The notes below the pieces were generated by a model. The model ran no database searches. It was given only the letters and a program-made list of their open reading frames with translations, and was not told where the DNA came from. A stretch of DNA of 54,366 bases from Planctomycetota bacterium (GTDB taxonomy: Bacteria > Planctomycetota > Planctomycetia > Planctomycetales > Planctomycetaceae): assembly GCA_027623235.1 (NCBI GenBank), contig JAQBVJ010000040.1:1-54366 (forward strand), in the 5' to 3' direction. This document shows, one piece after another, positions 34,916 to 43,304 of the stretch. Made by a program: the position numbers and the translations under genes. The stretch's first letter is position 1. Each line of letters opens with the position of its first letter.

Positions 34916-34955
34916 AAAGATCGCTGCGGAGCCTTCGTTCCGTGGCGATCTTTTT
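34916..34955 (+). terminator. Rho-independent terminator after the HU-like gene
   Basis: AAAGATCGC at 34916-34924 pairs perfectly with GCGATCTTT at 34945-34953, with an inner CGGA/TCCG pairing and a run of five T (34951-34955). It lies about 50 bases behind the stop codon. Confidence 0.8.
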
Positions 34956-35089
34956 CGTTGCGCGATCCCGTACGTCGGAATGGCGGTGGTGGCAGGCACC
35001 TGCCGCATTCTAATTTCCGTGACCTTTCGAAAACGGGTAGCATCTCCAGCGGAAAATCCATCTTTTATTGATCTCTCTCGGATTCTGGC

Positions 35090-37909
35090 ATGTTCCGCAC
35101 CCCATGGCCGATGATCGTGTTTGCACTGAGCGGCAGCTTCATCGTTGCGGCGTTCGCTCAGGATGACGGGGAGCAAACCGAAAATTCGCCGAACAACAAG
35201 GCGAGTTCCGAAGTCTCCGCGATCGACTTCGAGAAACATGTCCAGCCGATCCTCAGCCGCCACTGCCTGAAATGTCACGGGCCGAAGGAGCAGCAGAGCG
35301 GACTGCGACTCGACCGGCGATCGTCTCTTCTCCGAGGCGGAGATATCGGTGAGCCTGCGATCGTCCCTGGCAAGTCGGCCGAAAGCTTTCTGATCAAGGT
35401 GGTCTCAGGCACCGACCCGGACGTCACGATGCCACCCGAGGGAGATCGGCTCTCAAAGAAAGAAGTCGACACGCTTCGAGCCTGGATCGACCAGGGCGCG
35501 AAAACACCTGGCGGGGACGACGGAAAACTGACGACCGACCACTGGTCGTTTCAGCCGATCAGCAAGGCGGCTCCACCGAACCTTGACACACCGTTCATTT
35601 CGTCGCCGCTGGATGCTTTCGTGCTGCAGACGCTGACAGAGAAGAATCTGAAACCGTCAACGCGAGCCGACCGACGAACACTGATCCGGCGACTGTTCTT
35701 CGTGATGCACGGCCTCCCGCCGACCCGCGAGCAGACTCGCAGATTCATCGAGGACAACTCACCGGGCGCATGGGAAACCCTCGTTGACGAAGTACTGGAA
35801 AGCCCGCGCTACGGCGAGCGCTGGGCGAGGCACTGGCTCGATCTGGTTCGCTTTGGCGAGACGCACGGCTTCGAAACGAACCGCGAGCGGCCTAACGCCT
35901 GGCCATACCGCGACTACGTGATCAGCTCGCTGAACGACAACAAGCCGTACGATCAGTTCGTCCGCGAGCAGATCGCCGGCGACGCTCTGGGAGCCGACGT
36001 CGCGACAGGCTTCCTTGTCGCGGGTCCGCACGACATCGTCAAAAGCCAGGACATCAACCTGACGTTGATGCAGCGTCAGGACGAACTCGCCGACCTGATC
36101 AACGCGACCGGGACGACATTCCTTGGCCTGACCTTCGGCTGTGCCCGCTGCCACAACCACAAGTTCGACTCGATCACGCAGCGCGATTACTACTCGATTC
36201 AGGCCGTCTTTGCCGGAGTCAATCATGCCGATCGGACGCTGCCGATTTCACCGAAGCGAGCCGAACAGCTGAAACAGGTTGAGACCCGCGTCGCGACCCT
36301 TCGTACACGGCTCGCACAGTTTATTCCGAGGCCGGCAGATAACTCGAAGCTCCGGCCGGCTGTCACCGCGAAACTCAACGTGGAAGAGTTTGAACCCGTC
36401 GCTGTGAAGTTTGTTCGATTTACGATCGAGGCGACCAATGCCAGTCAGCCCTGCATCGATGAACTTGAGGTGTTCTCCGGGGACAAGAACGTTGCCTTGG
36501 CGAGCCTCGGCGTGAAGCCAACCTCGTCGAGCAATCTGCCCGGCTACGAGATTCACAAGCTCGTCCACATCAACGACGGGCAGATTGGGAACGGTCGCAG
36601 TTGGATTTCCAACGAGAACGGTGGCTGGGTGCAGCTTGAGTTCCCACAGCCTGTGAAGGTCGACCGAATCGTCTGGGCTCGTGACCGGCAGGGACGATTC
36701 AGCGATCGCGTCGCGACGAAATACCGGATTGAAGCCGCCGTCGAGCCCGGTCAGTGGCAGACCATTGCCAGCTCGGCCGACCGCACGCCGTTTTCCGCGA
36801 AGCCGAAATCCGACGAGCCGACCTACGATTTTGAAGCCGCACCCCCTGAGCTCGCGAAACAGGGAAAAGCCTGGTTTGCTGAACTCGCGACTTTGAAAAA
36901 ACAGCAGGCCGATCTGTCTGCAACGCCGGTCGTCTACGCCGGAACGTTCGGTCAGCCCGGCCCGACGTATCGACTTTACCGAGGCGACCCGCTGGCCCGA
37001 CGCGAAGAGGTGACGCCGGACACGCTGGAAGTCATCAGTTCTCTGGGCCTCGAACGGAACGCACCCGAACAGGAGCGTCGACGACGATTCGCCGAATGGA
37101 TTACGTCGCCGGACAATCCGCTCGCCGCAAGAGTCATCGTCAACCGGATCTGGCAGCACCACTTCGGAACGGGCCTTGTCGATACTCCGAGCGATTTCGG
37201 TGCCAACGGGACGCAGCCGACTCATCCCGAATTGCTCGACTGGCTGGCTCGGGACCTCATCAACAATAGCTGGTCGCTGAAGCACGTCCACCGGCTCATT
37301 CTGATGTCGAGCACCTGGCAGCAGGACAGCCAGCCTCGCAAAGACGCGGCCGCGATCGACGCGTCGTCACGGCTGCTGTGGCGGTTTCCGCCAAGACGAC
37401 TCGAAGCGGAGGCCATTCGCGACAACATTCTTGCCACCACAGGAGTGCTCGACCTGAAAATGGGTGGCCCCGGCTTCAGTGGCTTCGAAGTTCAGATGGA
37501 GAACGTCCGCCACTTCTTCCCGAAGACAAGTTACGGGCCGGGTGACTGGCGACGGATGATCTACATGACGAAGGTTCGGCAGGAACAGGAGTCCGTCTTC
37601 GGTGCATTCGACTGTCCCGACGCGAGTCAGGTCACAGCCAGTCGCAGCCGGTCGACGACTCCGCTTCAGGCGCTCAATCTGCTCAACAGCACCTTCGTCC
37701 TTCAGCAGGCAAAGCTGTTTGCAGAACGGCTGGAAAAGGAATCACCGGCCGCGGACATTCGGCGAGCCGCTCTGGCGATGGAACTGGCTTTCGGCCGAAC
37801 CGCGGACGCAGACGAAACCGCTGCCGCCTTCCGGTTTGCGACGGATCACGGCTGGCCGGCTCTGTGCCGCGCACTGCTGAATTCAAATGAGTTTCTGTTC
37901 ATTCCCTGA
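35090..37909 (+). CDS. Planctomycete cytochrome c / DUF1549 / DUF1553 exported protein with discoidin-like domain
   Basis: A 939-residue exported protein. A hydrophobic signal (about 1-23, ending AFAQ) is followed by a planctomycete cytochrome c domain with heme motif C59-L-K-C62-H63. DUF1549 covers about 165-385 (ending near CARCHNHKFD, residues 351-359, a second CxxCH) and DUF1553 about 640-900 (RRRFAEWITSPDNPLAARVIVNRIW, quoted in part). Between them, about 430-570, lies a beta-sandwich stretch (VKFVRFTIEATNASQPCIDELEVF; WVQLEFPQPVKVDRIVWARD) resembling an F5/8-type discoidin carbohydrate-binding domain. Function is not established; these proteins are thought to take part in polysaccharide use and always pair with DUF1501 genes, as here. 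Confidence 0.92.
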   Translation: MFRTPWPMIVFALSGSFIVAAFAQDDGEQTENSPNNKASSEVSAIDFEKHVQPILSRHCLKCHGPKEQQSGLRLDRRSSLLRGGDIGEPAIVPGKSAESFLIKVVSGTDPDVTMPPEGDRLSKKEVDTLRAWIDQGAKTPGGDDGKLTTDHWSFQPISKAAPPNLDTPFISSPLDAFVLQTLTEKNLKPSTRADRRTLIRRLFFVMHGLPPTREQTRRFIEDNSPGAWETLVDEVLESPRYGERWARHWLDLVRFGETHGFETNRERPNAWPYRDYVISSLNDNKPYDQFVREQIAGDALGADVATGFLVAGPHDIVKSQDINLTLMQRQDELADLINATGTTFLGLTFGCARCHNHKFDSITQRDYYSIQAVFAGVNHADRTLPISPKRAEQLKQVETRVATLRTRLAQFIPRPADNSKLRPAVTAKLNVEEFEPVAVKFVRFTIEATNASQPCIDELEVFSGDKNVALASLGVKPTSSSNLPGYEIHKLVHINDGQIGNGRSWISNENGGWVQLEFPQPVKVDRIVWARDRQGRFSDRVATKYRIEAAVEPGQWQTIASSADRTPFSAKPKSDEPTYDFEAAPPELAKQGKAWFAELATLKKQQADLSATPVVYAGTFGQPGPTYRLYRGDPLARREEVTPDTLEVISSLGLERNAPEQERRRRFAEWITSPDNPLAARVIVNRIWQHHFGTGLVDTPSDFGANGTQPTHPELLDWLARDLINNSWSLKHVHRLILMSSTWQQDSQPRKDAAAIDASSRLLWRFPPRRLEAEAIRDNILATTGVLDLKMGGPGFSGFEVQMENVRHFFPKTSYGPGDWRRMIYMTKVRQEQESVFGAFDCPDASQVTASRSRSTTPLQALNLLNSTFVLQQAKLFAERLEKESPAADIRRAALAMELAFGRTADADETAAAFRFATDHGWPALCRALLNSNEFLFIP

Positions 37910-37923
37910 TTTGCGACTGATCG

Positions 37924-39411
37924 ATGACTTCCGAACTTTCCAGAAGCCAGCTGCTCGATCGTCGAGGTTTCCTCGCCGACTTCTCTACCGGTCTGAGCGG
38001 GATCGCGCTGGCCAGTCTGCTTGGAGAAGAAAAACTCCTCGCCGCAGACACCGCGAAGCGGACACCGATCCGGCCAGCGATTGACCCGGCGAGCCCGTAC
38101 GCGCCGCGCGATTCCCACTTCCCGGCGAAAGCGAAGAACGTAATTGTCATCTTCTGTTCCGGAGCCTGCAGCCACCTCGACACGTTCGACTACAAGCCCG
38201 AGCTCATCAAGCGTCACGGTCAGCCGATGCCGGGATCGGAAAAGCTGATCACGTTTCAGGGCAGCCAGGGCAATCTCACACAGAGCCCGTGGGAATTCAA
38301 ACCGCGCGGCGAGTCCGGCAAGATGATTTCGGAACTCGTCCCGCAGATTGGCGGGATGGCGGACGACATCTGCTTTGTCCATTCTGTGACCGGAAAAACA
38401 AACACGCACGGACCGGGCGAGAATTTCATGTCGACCGGCTTCACGCTCGACGGATTTCCCAGCATGGGAGCGTGGGTGACGTACGGCCTCGGCAGTGAGA
38501 ACCGCGACCTGCCTGCTTATGTCGCGATCCCCGACCCGCGCGGCACGCCTCAGTCCAGTGTCAACAACTGGGGTCCGGGTTTTCTGCCGGCGGCATTTCA
38601 GGGGACGGACTTCAACGCGTCGAAGCCAATTCGAAACCTCGCGCGACCCGACACCGTCGATGAGAAAACGGATCGAGCCACCAGAGACTTTTTGAAGACG
38701 CTCAACGATCGCTACCAGGATCGTTTTCCGGGCGACACAGAACTCGCGGCGAGAGTCGCCAGCTACGAGCTTGCCGCGAAGATGCAGCTCAGCGTTCCCG
38801 AGGTCAGCGATCTTTCCTCCGAACCGGACCACATCCTGAAGCTCTACGGAGCCGACGATACAGCGAATTCGCTGAAGGCTGCCTTCGCCCGAAACTGCAT
38901 TCTCGCGCGGCGGCTGGTCGAGAAGGGTGTGCGATTCGTGCAGCTCTTTAACGGGGCGTACCAGACCGGTGGCGAGGGGGTCAGCAACTGGGACGGGCAC
39001 AAGTCACTCGCAGCACAGTACGCGAAACACGGCCCGGTCCTCGACCAGCCGACAGCCGGACTGCTTCGGGATCTCAAACAGCGAGGTCTCCTCAAAGACA
39101 CCCTCGTCGTGTGGTGTACCGAGTTCGGTCGAATGCCGACCTTCCAGGCGGGAGCCAGCGGACGCGACCACAACCCGTCCGGTTTCACCACCTGGCTGGC
39201 CGGAGCCGGCGTCAAAGCTCCCTTCACCTACGGAGCCACCGACGAATTCGGATACAAAGCCGTCGAAAACGTCGCGACGGTTTACGATTTTCACGCGACC
39301 ATCCTGCACCTGCTGGGTCTGGACCATCAGCGGCTGTCGTTCTACCACAACGGCATCGAACGACGGCTGACCGACGTGCACGGGCATGTGATCAAGGATG
39401 TTCTTGCGTAA
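37924..39411 (+). CDS. Tat-exported DUF1501 protein (alkaline-phosphatase-like fold)
   Basis: A 495-residue protein with a twin-arginine signal (R13-R14 in [16 protein letters not shown]), then the DUF1501 domain. Typical stretches are [63 protein letters not shown] and the terminal [13 protein letters not shown]. The fold is related to sulfatases and phosphatases, with Asp/His metal ligands expected at DTFD, TEFGR and GRDHN, but no activity has been proven. It starts 14 bp after the DUF1549/DUF1553 gene, the usual two-gene operon. A palindromic repeat follows the stop at 39420-39484. Confidence 0.93.
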   Translation: MTSELSRSQLLDRRGFLADFSTGLSGIALASLLGEEKLLAADTAKRTPIRPAIDPASPYAPRDSHFPAKAKNVIVIFCSGACSHLDTFDYKPELIKRHGQPMPGSEKLITFQGSQGNLTQSPWEFKPRGESGKMISELVPQIGGMADDICFVHSVTGKTNTHGPGENFMSTGFTLDGFPSMGAWVTYGLGSENRDLPAYVAIPDPRGTPQSSVNNWGPGFLPAAFQGTDFNASKPIRNLARPDTVDEKTDRATRDFLKTLNDRYQDRFPGDTELAARVASYELAAKMQLSVPEVSDLSSEPDHILKLYGADDTANSLKAAFARNCILARRLVEKGVRFVQLFNGAYQTGGEGVSNWDGHKSLAAQYAKHGPVLDQPTAGLLRDLKQRGLLKDTLVVWCTEFGRMPTFQAGASGRDHNPSGFTTWLAGAGVKAPFTYGATDEFGYKAVENVATVYDFHATILHLLGLDHQRLSFYHNGIERRLTDVHGHVIKDVLA

Positions 39412-39419
39412 TGTTCCAG

Positions 39420-39484
39420 GCAGGACGGGCACGGCTGCCCTCCCGACCTTTGCGCTTTGAGACGGGCAGGAGTGCCCGTCCTAC
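39420..39484. repeat. Hairpin repeat, GTAGGACGGGCAC family
   Basis: The 21-bp arms 39420-39440 and 39464-39484 are inverted copies with 18 of 21 matching and a 23-base centre. It fills most of the gap between the DUF1501 gene and the dus gene and may act as a transcription barrier. Confidence 0.8.
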
Positions 39485-39496
39485 CTCAGATCGTCC

Positions 39497-40576
39497 ATGA
39501 CCAACACGTCGTCTCTAACCGATCAGGCTCCTCCTCCGCTTTGTACGGATGCCAGTTGGGTGCGTTCCGTGCCACAGTTGAAGCCGCTTCGACTCGGCTC
39601 GGTCGAGATCGCGTCACCGATCGTGCAGGCCGCGCTCAGTGGTTACAGCGACTGGCCGATGCGGGTTGTCGCGCGGCGGCTGGGAGCTCCGTACACGATT
39701 GCTGAGGTCATGATCGATCGCTTTGTGCTCGATCTGAAAAAGCGGAAGTCCACGCTGAAGTACCTGCGGGTGACCGATGAGGAACATCCGGTCGGCGGCC
39801 AGCTGATGGGATCGGACCCGGACCAGTTTCCGGCTGCGGCGCGGCGTCTGGTCGAGGCGGGTTTTGACATCATCGACATCAACTTTGGCTGCCCGGTCAA
39901 GTCGGCTGTCGGCGGCTGTCGCGGCGGCTACCACCTCAGCCAGCCGGACGTGGCTCTCGACATCGTGGCGCGGGTTCGCGAAGCCGTGCCCGCAGAGGTT
40001 CCTGTGACGGTCAAGATGCGGCGAGGCATCGATGACTCACCGGAAAGTGAAGACCGCTTTTTCAGCATCCTTGACGGAGCCTTCGACCTCGGTGCAGCGG
40101 CGATCACCGTTCACGGCCGAACGGTCGAGCAGAAATACATCGGACCCAGTTCGTGGGATTTCCTCCGGCAGGTGAAACAGCACGCCGGTTCGAAAACGAT
40201 CCTGGGCAGCGGTGACGTGTTCTCGGCTCAGGCGTGCCTCGACATGCTCAGCTACACCGGAGTCGACGGCGTCTCCGTCGCGCGGGGAGCCATCGGCAAT
40301 CCGTGGATCTTCCAGCAGGCCCGAGCGCTTGCGCTGGGAGAATCGCAGCCCGAACCGACGATCCCGGAGCAGCGCCGAGTTCTCGTCATGCAGCGAGACT
40401 TGTGTCTCGAGGTCTATGACGAGCGAGCAACCGTGACAACGATGCGGAAGTTCGGAATCAAGTTTGCGCCGCTGCATCCTCAGCAGGAAGACGTTCGGAA
40501 CGCTTTCGCGAAAGCGAAAGGGCTGGCCGAGTGGCAACAGATCCTCGACCGGTTTTACGGACCAGTTTTTCAGTAG
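39497..40576 (+). CDS. tRNA-dihydrouridine synthase
   Basis: A 359-residue FMN enzyme that reduces uridine to dihydrouridine in tRNA D-loops. The TIM-barrel features are ALSGYSDWPMRVVARRLGA (usually APMAGVTD...), QLMGSDPDQFPAAARR, DINFGCPVKSAVGG, the catalytic-type Cys in GGCRGGYHL (near 140), VTVKMRRGIDD, ITVHGRTVEQKY, SGDVFS and ARGAIGNPWIF. Position specificity (DusA/B/C type) is not clear; the ARGA-x-GNPWIF end favours a DusB-like enzyme. About 35 N-terminal residues precede the barrel, and an internal start is possible. Confidence 0.92.
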   Translation: MTNTSSLTDQAPPPLCTDASWVRSVPQLKPLRLGSVEIASPIVQAALSGYSDWPMRVVARRLGAPYTIAEVMIDRFVLDLKKRKSTLKYLRVTDEEHPVGGQLMGSDPDQFPAAARRLVEAGFDIIDINFGCPVKSAVGGCRGGYHLSQPDVALDIVARVREAVPAEVPVTVKMRRGIDDSPESEDRFFSILDGAFDLGAAAITVHGRTVEQKYIGPSSWDFLRQVKQHAGSKTILGSGDVFSAQACLDMLSYTGVDGVSVARGAIGNPWIFQQARALALGESQPEPTIPEQRRVLVMQRDLCLEVYDERATVTTMRKFGIKFAPLHPQQEDVRNAFAKAKGLAEWQQILDRFYGPVFQ

Positions 40577-40671
40577 GCCGGATCAAGCGCGGCGCCTGGC
40601 CCGGCAGTTTTGAACCGTTCGAATTGCCGGAACGGCGCTGCGCCTGGCCCGGCCTACGGTTCCCGATTTAG

Positions 40672-40686
40672 AAACTCACAACCTCG
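40672..40686. repeat. Second copy of the AAACTCACAACCTCG repeat
   Basis: Fifteen bases identical to 33539-33553. Here it lies just behind the peroxiredoxin stop and is not part of an obvious palindrome. Confidence 0.7.
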
Positions 40687-40704
40687 AAGCGGGTGCCACA
40701 TCCG

Positions 40705-41184
40705 TCAAAGCCGGGCGACGGCTTCGGCGACATCATCAACGTGGCCGTCGACATTCACTGCCGGCCAGGTGCGAGCGACCTTTCCGTCTTTTCCGATCAG
40801 AAATGAGGCTCGCTGAATTCCCATCGACTTGATTCCCAGCCGCGATTTCTCGACCCAAACTCCGTACGCCTCGCAGGCAGAGTGGTCCTCGTCACAGAGA
40901 AGCGGGAAGTTCAGGTCGAACTTGCCGCTGAATGTTTCGTGGCTGGCCTGGTTGTCACAACTGATTCCGAACACGACCGTGTCGGCGGCGGAAAACTTCG
41001 CGAGGTCGTCGCGAAATCCGCAGGCTTCTTTCGTTCAGCCAGGCGTGTCGTCCTTCGGGTAGAAAAACAGCACGACGTTTTTCTGCCCGGCGAACTGGCT
41101 GAGAGTGACTTCCCCCTCAGGCCACGCAGGCAGTGTGAGTTCCGGAGCCGTGTCGCCTGGTGTTGGCATCGTTGAGTCAGTCAT
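40705..41184 (-). CDS. Probable selenocysteine-containing peroxiredoxin (BCP/PrxQ type)
   Basis: A 159-residue thioredoxin-fold peroxidase that should reduce hydroperoxides in the cytoplasm, provided the in-frame TGA at 41035-41037 (codon 50) is read as selenocysteine. Upstream of it the frame gives TAPELTLPAW, LSQFAGQKNVVLFFYPKDDTPG; downstream it gives TKEACGFRDDLAKF, then FGISCDN, FDLNFPLLCDEDHSACEAYGVWVEK and GIQRASFLIGKDG, all standard BCP. Position 50 is the peroxidatic residue of PG-C-T, and C55 is the resolving Cys. The frame holds no other stop or frameshift. ATG 41184 follows AAAGGA. A hairpin fitting a SECIS lies at 40988-41021. Alternatives are a nonsense mutation or a sequence error; exact placement at the catalytic residue argues against both. 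Gene callers would report only the 89-codon 3' part. Confidence 0.85.
40988..41021 (-). promoter_or_regulatory. Putative bacterial SECIS hairpin
   Basis: On the minus strand, starting 13 nt after the TGA, GCGGA (41021-41017) pairs with UCCGC (40992-40988), and UUCGCG (41015-41010) pairs perfectly with CGCGAA (41002-40997). This leaves a 7-nt apical loop ACGACCU that begins 25 nt after the TGA, within the usual range for SelB recognition. Opening the closing G-C pair puts G first in the loop, as bacterial SECIS elements favour. Confidence 0.7.
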
Positions 41185-41221
41185 CGGTTTCCTTTCGGCT
41201 TGTTCTGAAAGTGAGGTTGGC

Positions 41222-42409
41222 TCAATCGGAAGTCAGGTCCAGGTTCATCTCGTTCTTTCCCTCGCCGAATTGAACGACCAGTGACGAGCTCTTTCTGAGC
41301 AGTTCGAAATCGTCCTTCGTCGGTTGAGGCTCAACGGAACCCAGATCGTAGATTTCGACCCGGCATGTTGTTCCGGTGGGAGCTCCGCGTTTTTGAGGGA
41401 TGCTGTAGTCGCCCCGCGAGACCATTGCCCAGGCCCGCGGCTTGTTCCCGTCGTCCGGAACAAAGGCAACCATCCCCCAGCGAAGCGGCTTGCCGTCGAG
41501 CGTGATTTTTCCGGAGACCTCTGCCCGAGTGACCTCGGCGAGAAAACCGGACGCCCGCATCCAGTCAGCCAGGCGGTCCTTCCACCCGAAGACGGCAGGA
41601 TCGGCGGGCGAGAGGCCGACTCCGTGCGGGCCGTCCTGGTAAACGTGCAGTTCGGACGGGACTTTGTGTCGCTGGCACGCCAGGAAAAACTCAATGCTGT
41701 TTCGGACGGGGACGCCGCCATCTTCCGCCGTGTGAAAGAGAAACGTCGGTGGCGTCTCCGACGTGACTTGAGTTTCGTTGCAGAGTGACTTCAGCAGCTT
41801 CTCATCGGGGTTCGGGCCGAGAAGGTTTCTGCCGGATCCCGTGTGACCGTACTCACCAGCGAGATTGATGACCGGGTAACAGAGCACCGCGAAGTCCGGC
41901 CGGCAGCTTTGTCGATCGATCGCGTTTTCCGCAGTGGCGTTCCCCTTGTCGAAGTGCGTTGCGACGGTCGAAGCCAGATGGCCGCCGGCCGAGAATCCCA
42001 GGATACCGACTCGATTCGTCGCGACTCCGTACTTTTCCGCATTGGCTCGCACGTGACGGACGGCTCGCTGAGCGTCTTCCATCGGCACCGGGTGACGATA
42101 CTTCGGCGCGTGGCGGTACCTCAGAACAAAACCGGCGACGCCGATCCGGTTCAGCCACTTCGCGACCTGGTGCCCCTCGTGATCGGTGGCGAGGATCCCG
42201 TATCCGCCTCCGGGGCAAATGACGACACCGGCGCCGGTCGCGATGTCTTTCTCTGGCAGGTAGACGCGAATGGCCGGCTGGTCGGATTCATCTTCGCCCT
42301 CCGCATGAGGAGCTTTGTCCGGCCAGAGAAGCGTCCGTTCCGGAAGGTCTGCCGCGTTGAGCGATGAAGCCGCAGCCAGGAGTGCTGCCAGAAAATACGA
42401 TATGCGCAT
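41222..42409 (-). CDS. Exported alpha/beta-hydrolase (acetyl-esterase-like) with C-terminal TTR/carboxypeptidase-regulatory-like domain
   Basis: A 395-residue exported protein. A signal peptide occupies residues 1-19 (MRISYFLAALLAAASSLNA). The esterase domain (about 25-310) has the oxyanion-hole GGGY at 67-70, nucleophile S140 in GFSAGGH, a catalytic-type Asp in FHTAEDGGVP and His in DGPHGVGL, resembling acetyl-xylan and related carbohydrate esterases. Residues about 315-390 (VSGKITLDGKPLRWGMVAFVP, quoted in part) look like the small transthyretin or carboxypeptidase-regulatory beta-domain common in planctomycete lipoproteins. ATG 42409 starts the signal peptide; the longer frame runs through a tandem repeat. 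It neighbours another exported carbohydrate-related gene (DUF1080), 126 bp upstream on the same strand. Confidence 0.87.
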   Translation of the reverse strand: MRISYFLAALLAAASSLNAADLPERTLLWPDKAPHAEGEDESDQPAIRVYLPEKDIATGAGVVICPGGGYGILATDHEGHQVAKWLNRIGVAGFVLRYRHAPKYRHPVPMEDAQRAVRHVRANAEKYGVATNRVGILGFSAGGHLASTVATHFDKGNATAENAIDRQSCRPDFAVLCYPVINLAGEYGHTGSGRNLLGPNPDEKLLKSLCNETQVTSETPPTFLFHTAEDGGVPVRNSIEFFLACQRHKVPSELHVYQDGPHGVGLSPADPAVFGWKDRLADWMRASGFLAEVTRAEVSGKITLDGKPLRWGMVAFVPDDGNKPRAWAMVSRGDYSIPQKRGAPTGTTCRVEIYDLGSVEPQPTKDDFELLRKSSSLVVQFGEGKNEMNLDLTSD

Positions 42410-42427
42410 GAGGGTTTTCTGATCATC

Positions 42428-42480
42428 TCGCGAGGGCAAATTCGAATCGCGAGGGCAAATTCGAATCGCGCGGGCAACGA
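42428..42480. repeat. Tandem 19-mer upstream of the esterase gene
   Basis: Two exact 19-base units (TCGCGAGGGCAAATTCGAA) lie at 42428-42446 and 42447-42465, followed by a partial, one-mismatch third unit. They sit 19 bases upstream of the esterase start codon (minus strand), where they could affect its expression. Confidence 0.85.
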
Positions 42481-42535
42481 GGAGGGTGACTTCGCGCGGC
42501 ACACCGGAAATTCCGGGCCGCACCTGAGTCGCCGC

Positions 42536-43192
42536 TTATTCAAGCTCTTTGAGGCGGATGTTCCGCCAGGCAACGTCGTACGGGCCGGCACCTTTCTGGA
42601 TGCCATGAACCTGCAGGCCGATGAAGCCTTTCGGGTGCGTCTTGTAAATCTCTTCGTGGGTCAGTTCTTCGATCTGCTCGCCATTGATCCAGGTCGAGAT
42701 GGTGGCCCCTTTGGCGACGACGCGGAACTTGTTCCACTCGCCGTCCTTCATCACTTTGTGCGGCTTCAGGTTTTCTTCGCTGGTGAGCCAGCCCAGGCCC
42801 GTGGCCTCGCCGTAGACGTAACCCGCTTCGGCACCTTTCTCTCCGCCGGCTTCGATCTCGACCTGCGGTCCATAGACGCGGCCGAATTTTTCGTCTCCCT
42901 TCGCGTCTTTCGTCTTCGACCGAATCTGAACCCCCGAGTTCAGGCTGTTGTGCACCTTGACTTCGAATTCGAGCTCGAAGTTGCCGTACTCTTTTTCCGA
43001 GCAGAGAAACGAGTTGGGGCTGCCTTCATTGGTCGTGCCGTGGATCGTCCCGTCAACGACTTTGTATTTCGCCGTGCCGTTTTTCTGAATCCAGCCATCG
43101 AGCGTTTTTCCATCGAACAGGTTGGCCCACTCGGCAGCGGAGACGGACGAAGCCGTCACAGTCAGTGCGAGGACAAAAGCGAAATACTTCAT
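42536..43192 (-). CDS. Exported DUF1080 protein
   Basis: A 218-residue protein with a signal peptide (MKYFAFVLALTVTASSVSA) and one complete DUF1080 concanavalin-like domain from NLFDGKTLDGW to YDVAWRNIRLKEL. The domain includes FELEFEVKVHNSLNSGVQIRS (quoted as the family centre), VYGPQVEIEAGGEKG, and GEWNKFRVVAKGATISTWING, the textbook pattern of planctomycete DUF1080. It may cleave 3-keto-sugars or simply bind glycans. It is shorter and more canonical than the DUF1080 protein at 11903. The upstream gap on its strand carries the palindrome 43209-43304. Confidence 0.92.
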   Translation of the reverse strand: MKYFAFVLALTVTASSVSAAEWANLFDGKTLDGWIQKNGTAKYKVVDGTIHGTTNEGSPNSFLCSEKEYGNFELEFEVKVHNSLNSGVQIRSKTKDAKGDEKFGRVYGPQVEIEAGGEKGAEAGYVYGEATGLGWLTSEENLKPHKVMKDGEWNKFRVVAKGATISTWINGEQIEELTHEEIYKTHPKGFIGLQVHGIQKGAGPYDVAWRNIRLKELE

Positions 43193-43208
43193 GTTGTGTT
43201 CCTTCGGA

Positions 43209-43304
43209 GTAGGTCAGGCTTCGCCTGACGGAGTCTGAATCAGCTTGTGCAAATAATACATCAGCCGCCGAACCCTGAATTGCGTCAGGCCGAGCCTGAC
43301 CTAC
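43209..43304. repeat. Palindromic element, GTAGGTCAGGC family
   Basis: The 22-bp arms 43209-43230 and 43283-43304 are inverted copies with 20 of 22 matching. Each arm is itself a small hairpin. The right arm contains the stop codon (43301-43303, read on minus) and last codon of the protein kinase gene. Confidence 0.85.

Noticed and set aside
40705..40974. Stand-alone 89-codon gene starting at an internal ATG
   Set aside because: It is only the 3' part of the peroxiredoxin. The same frame continues upstream through one TGA to a proper start with a ribosome-binding site.
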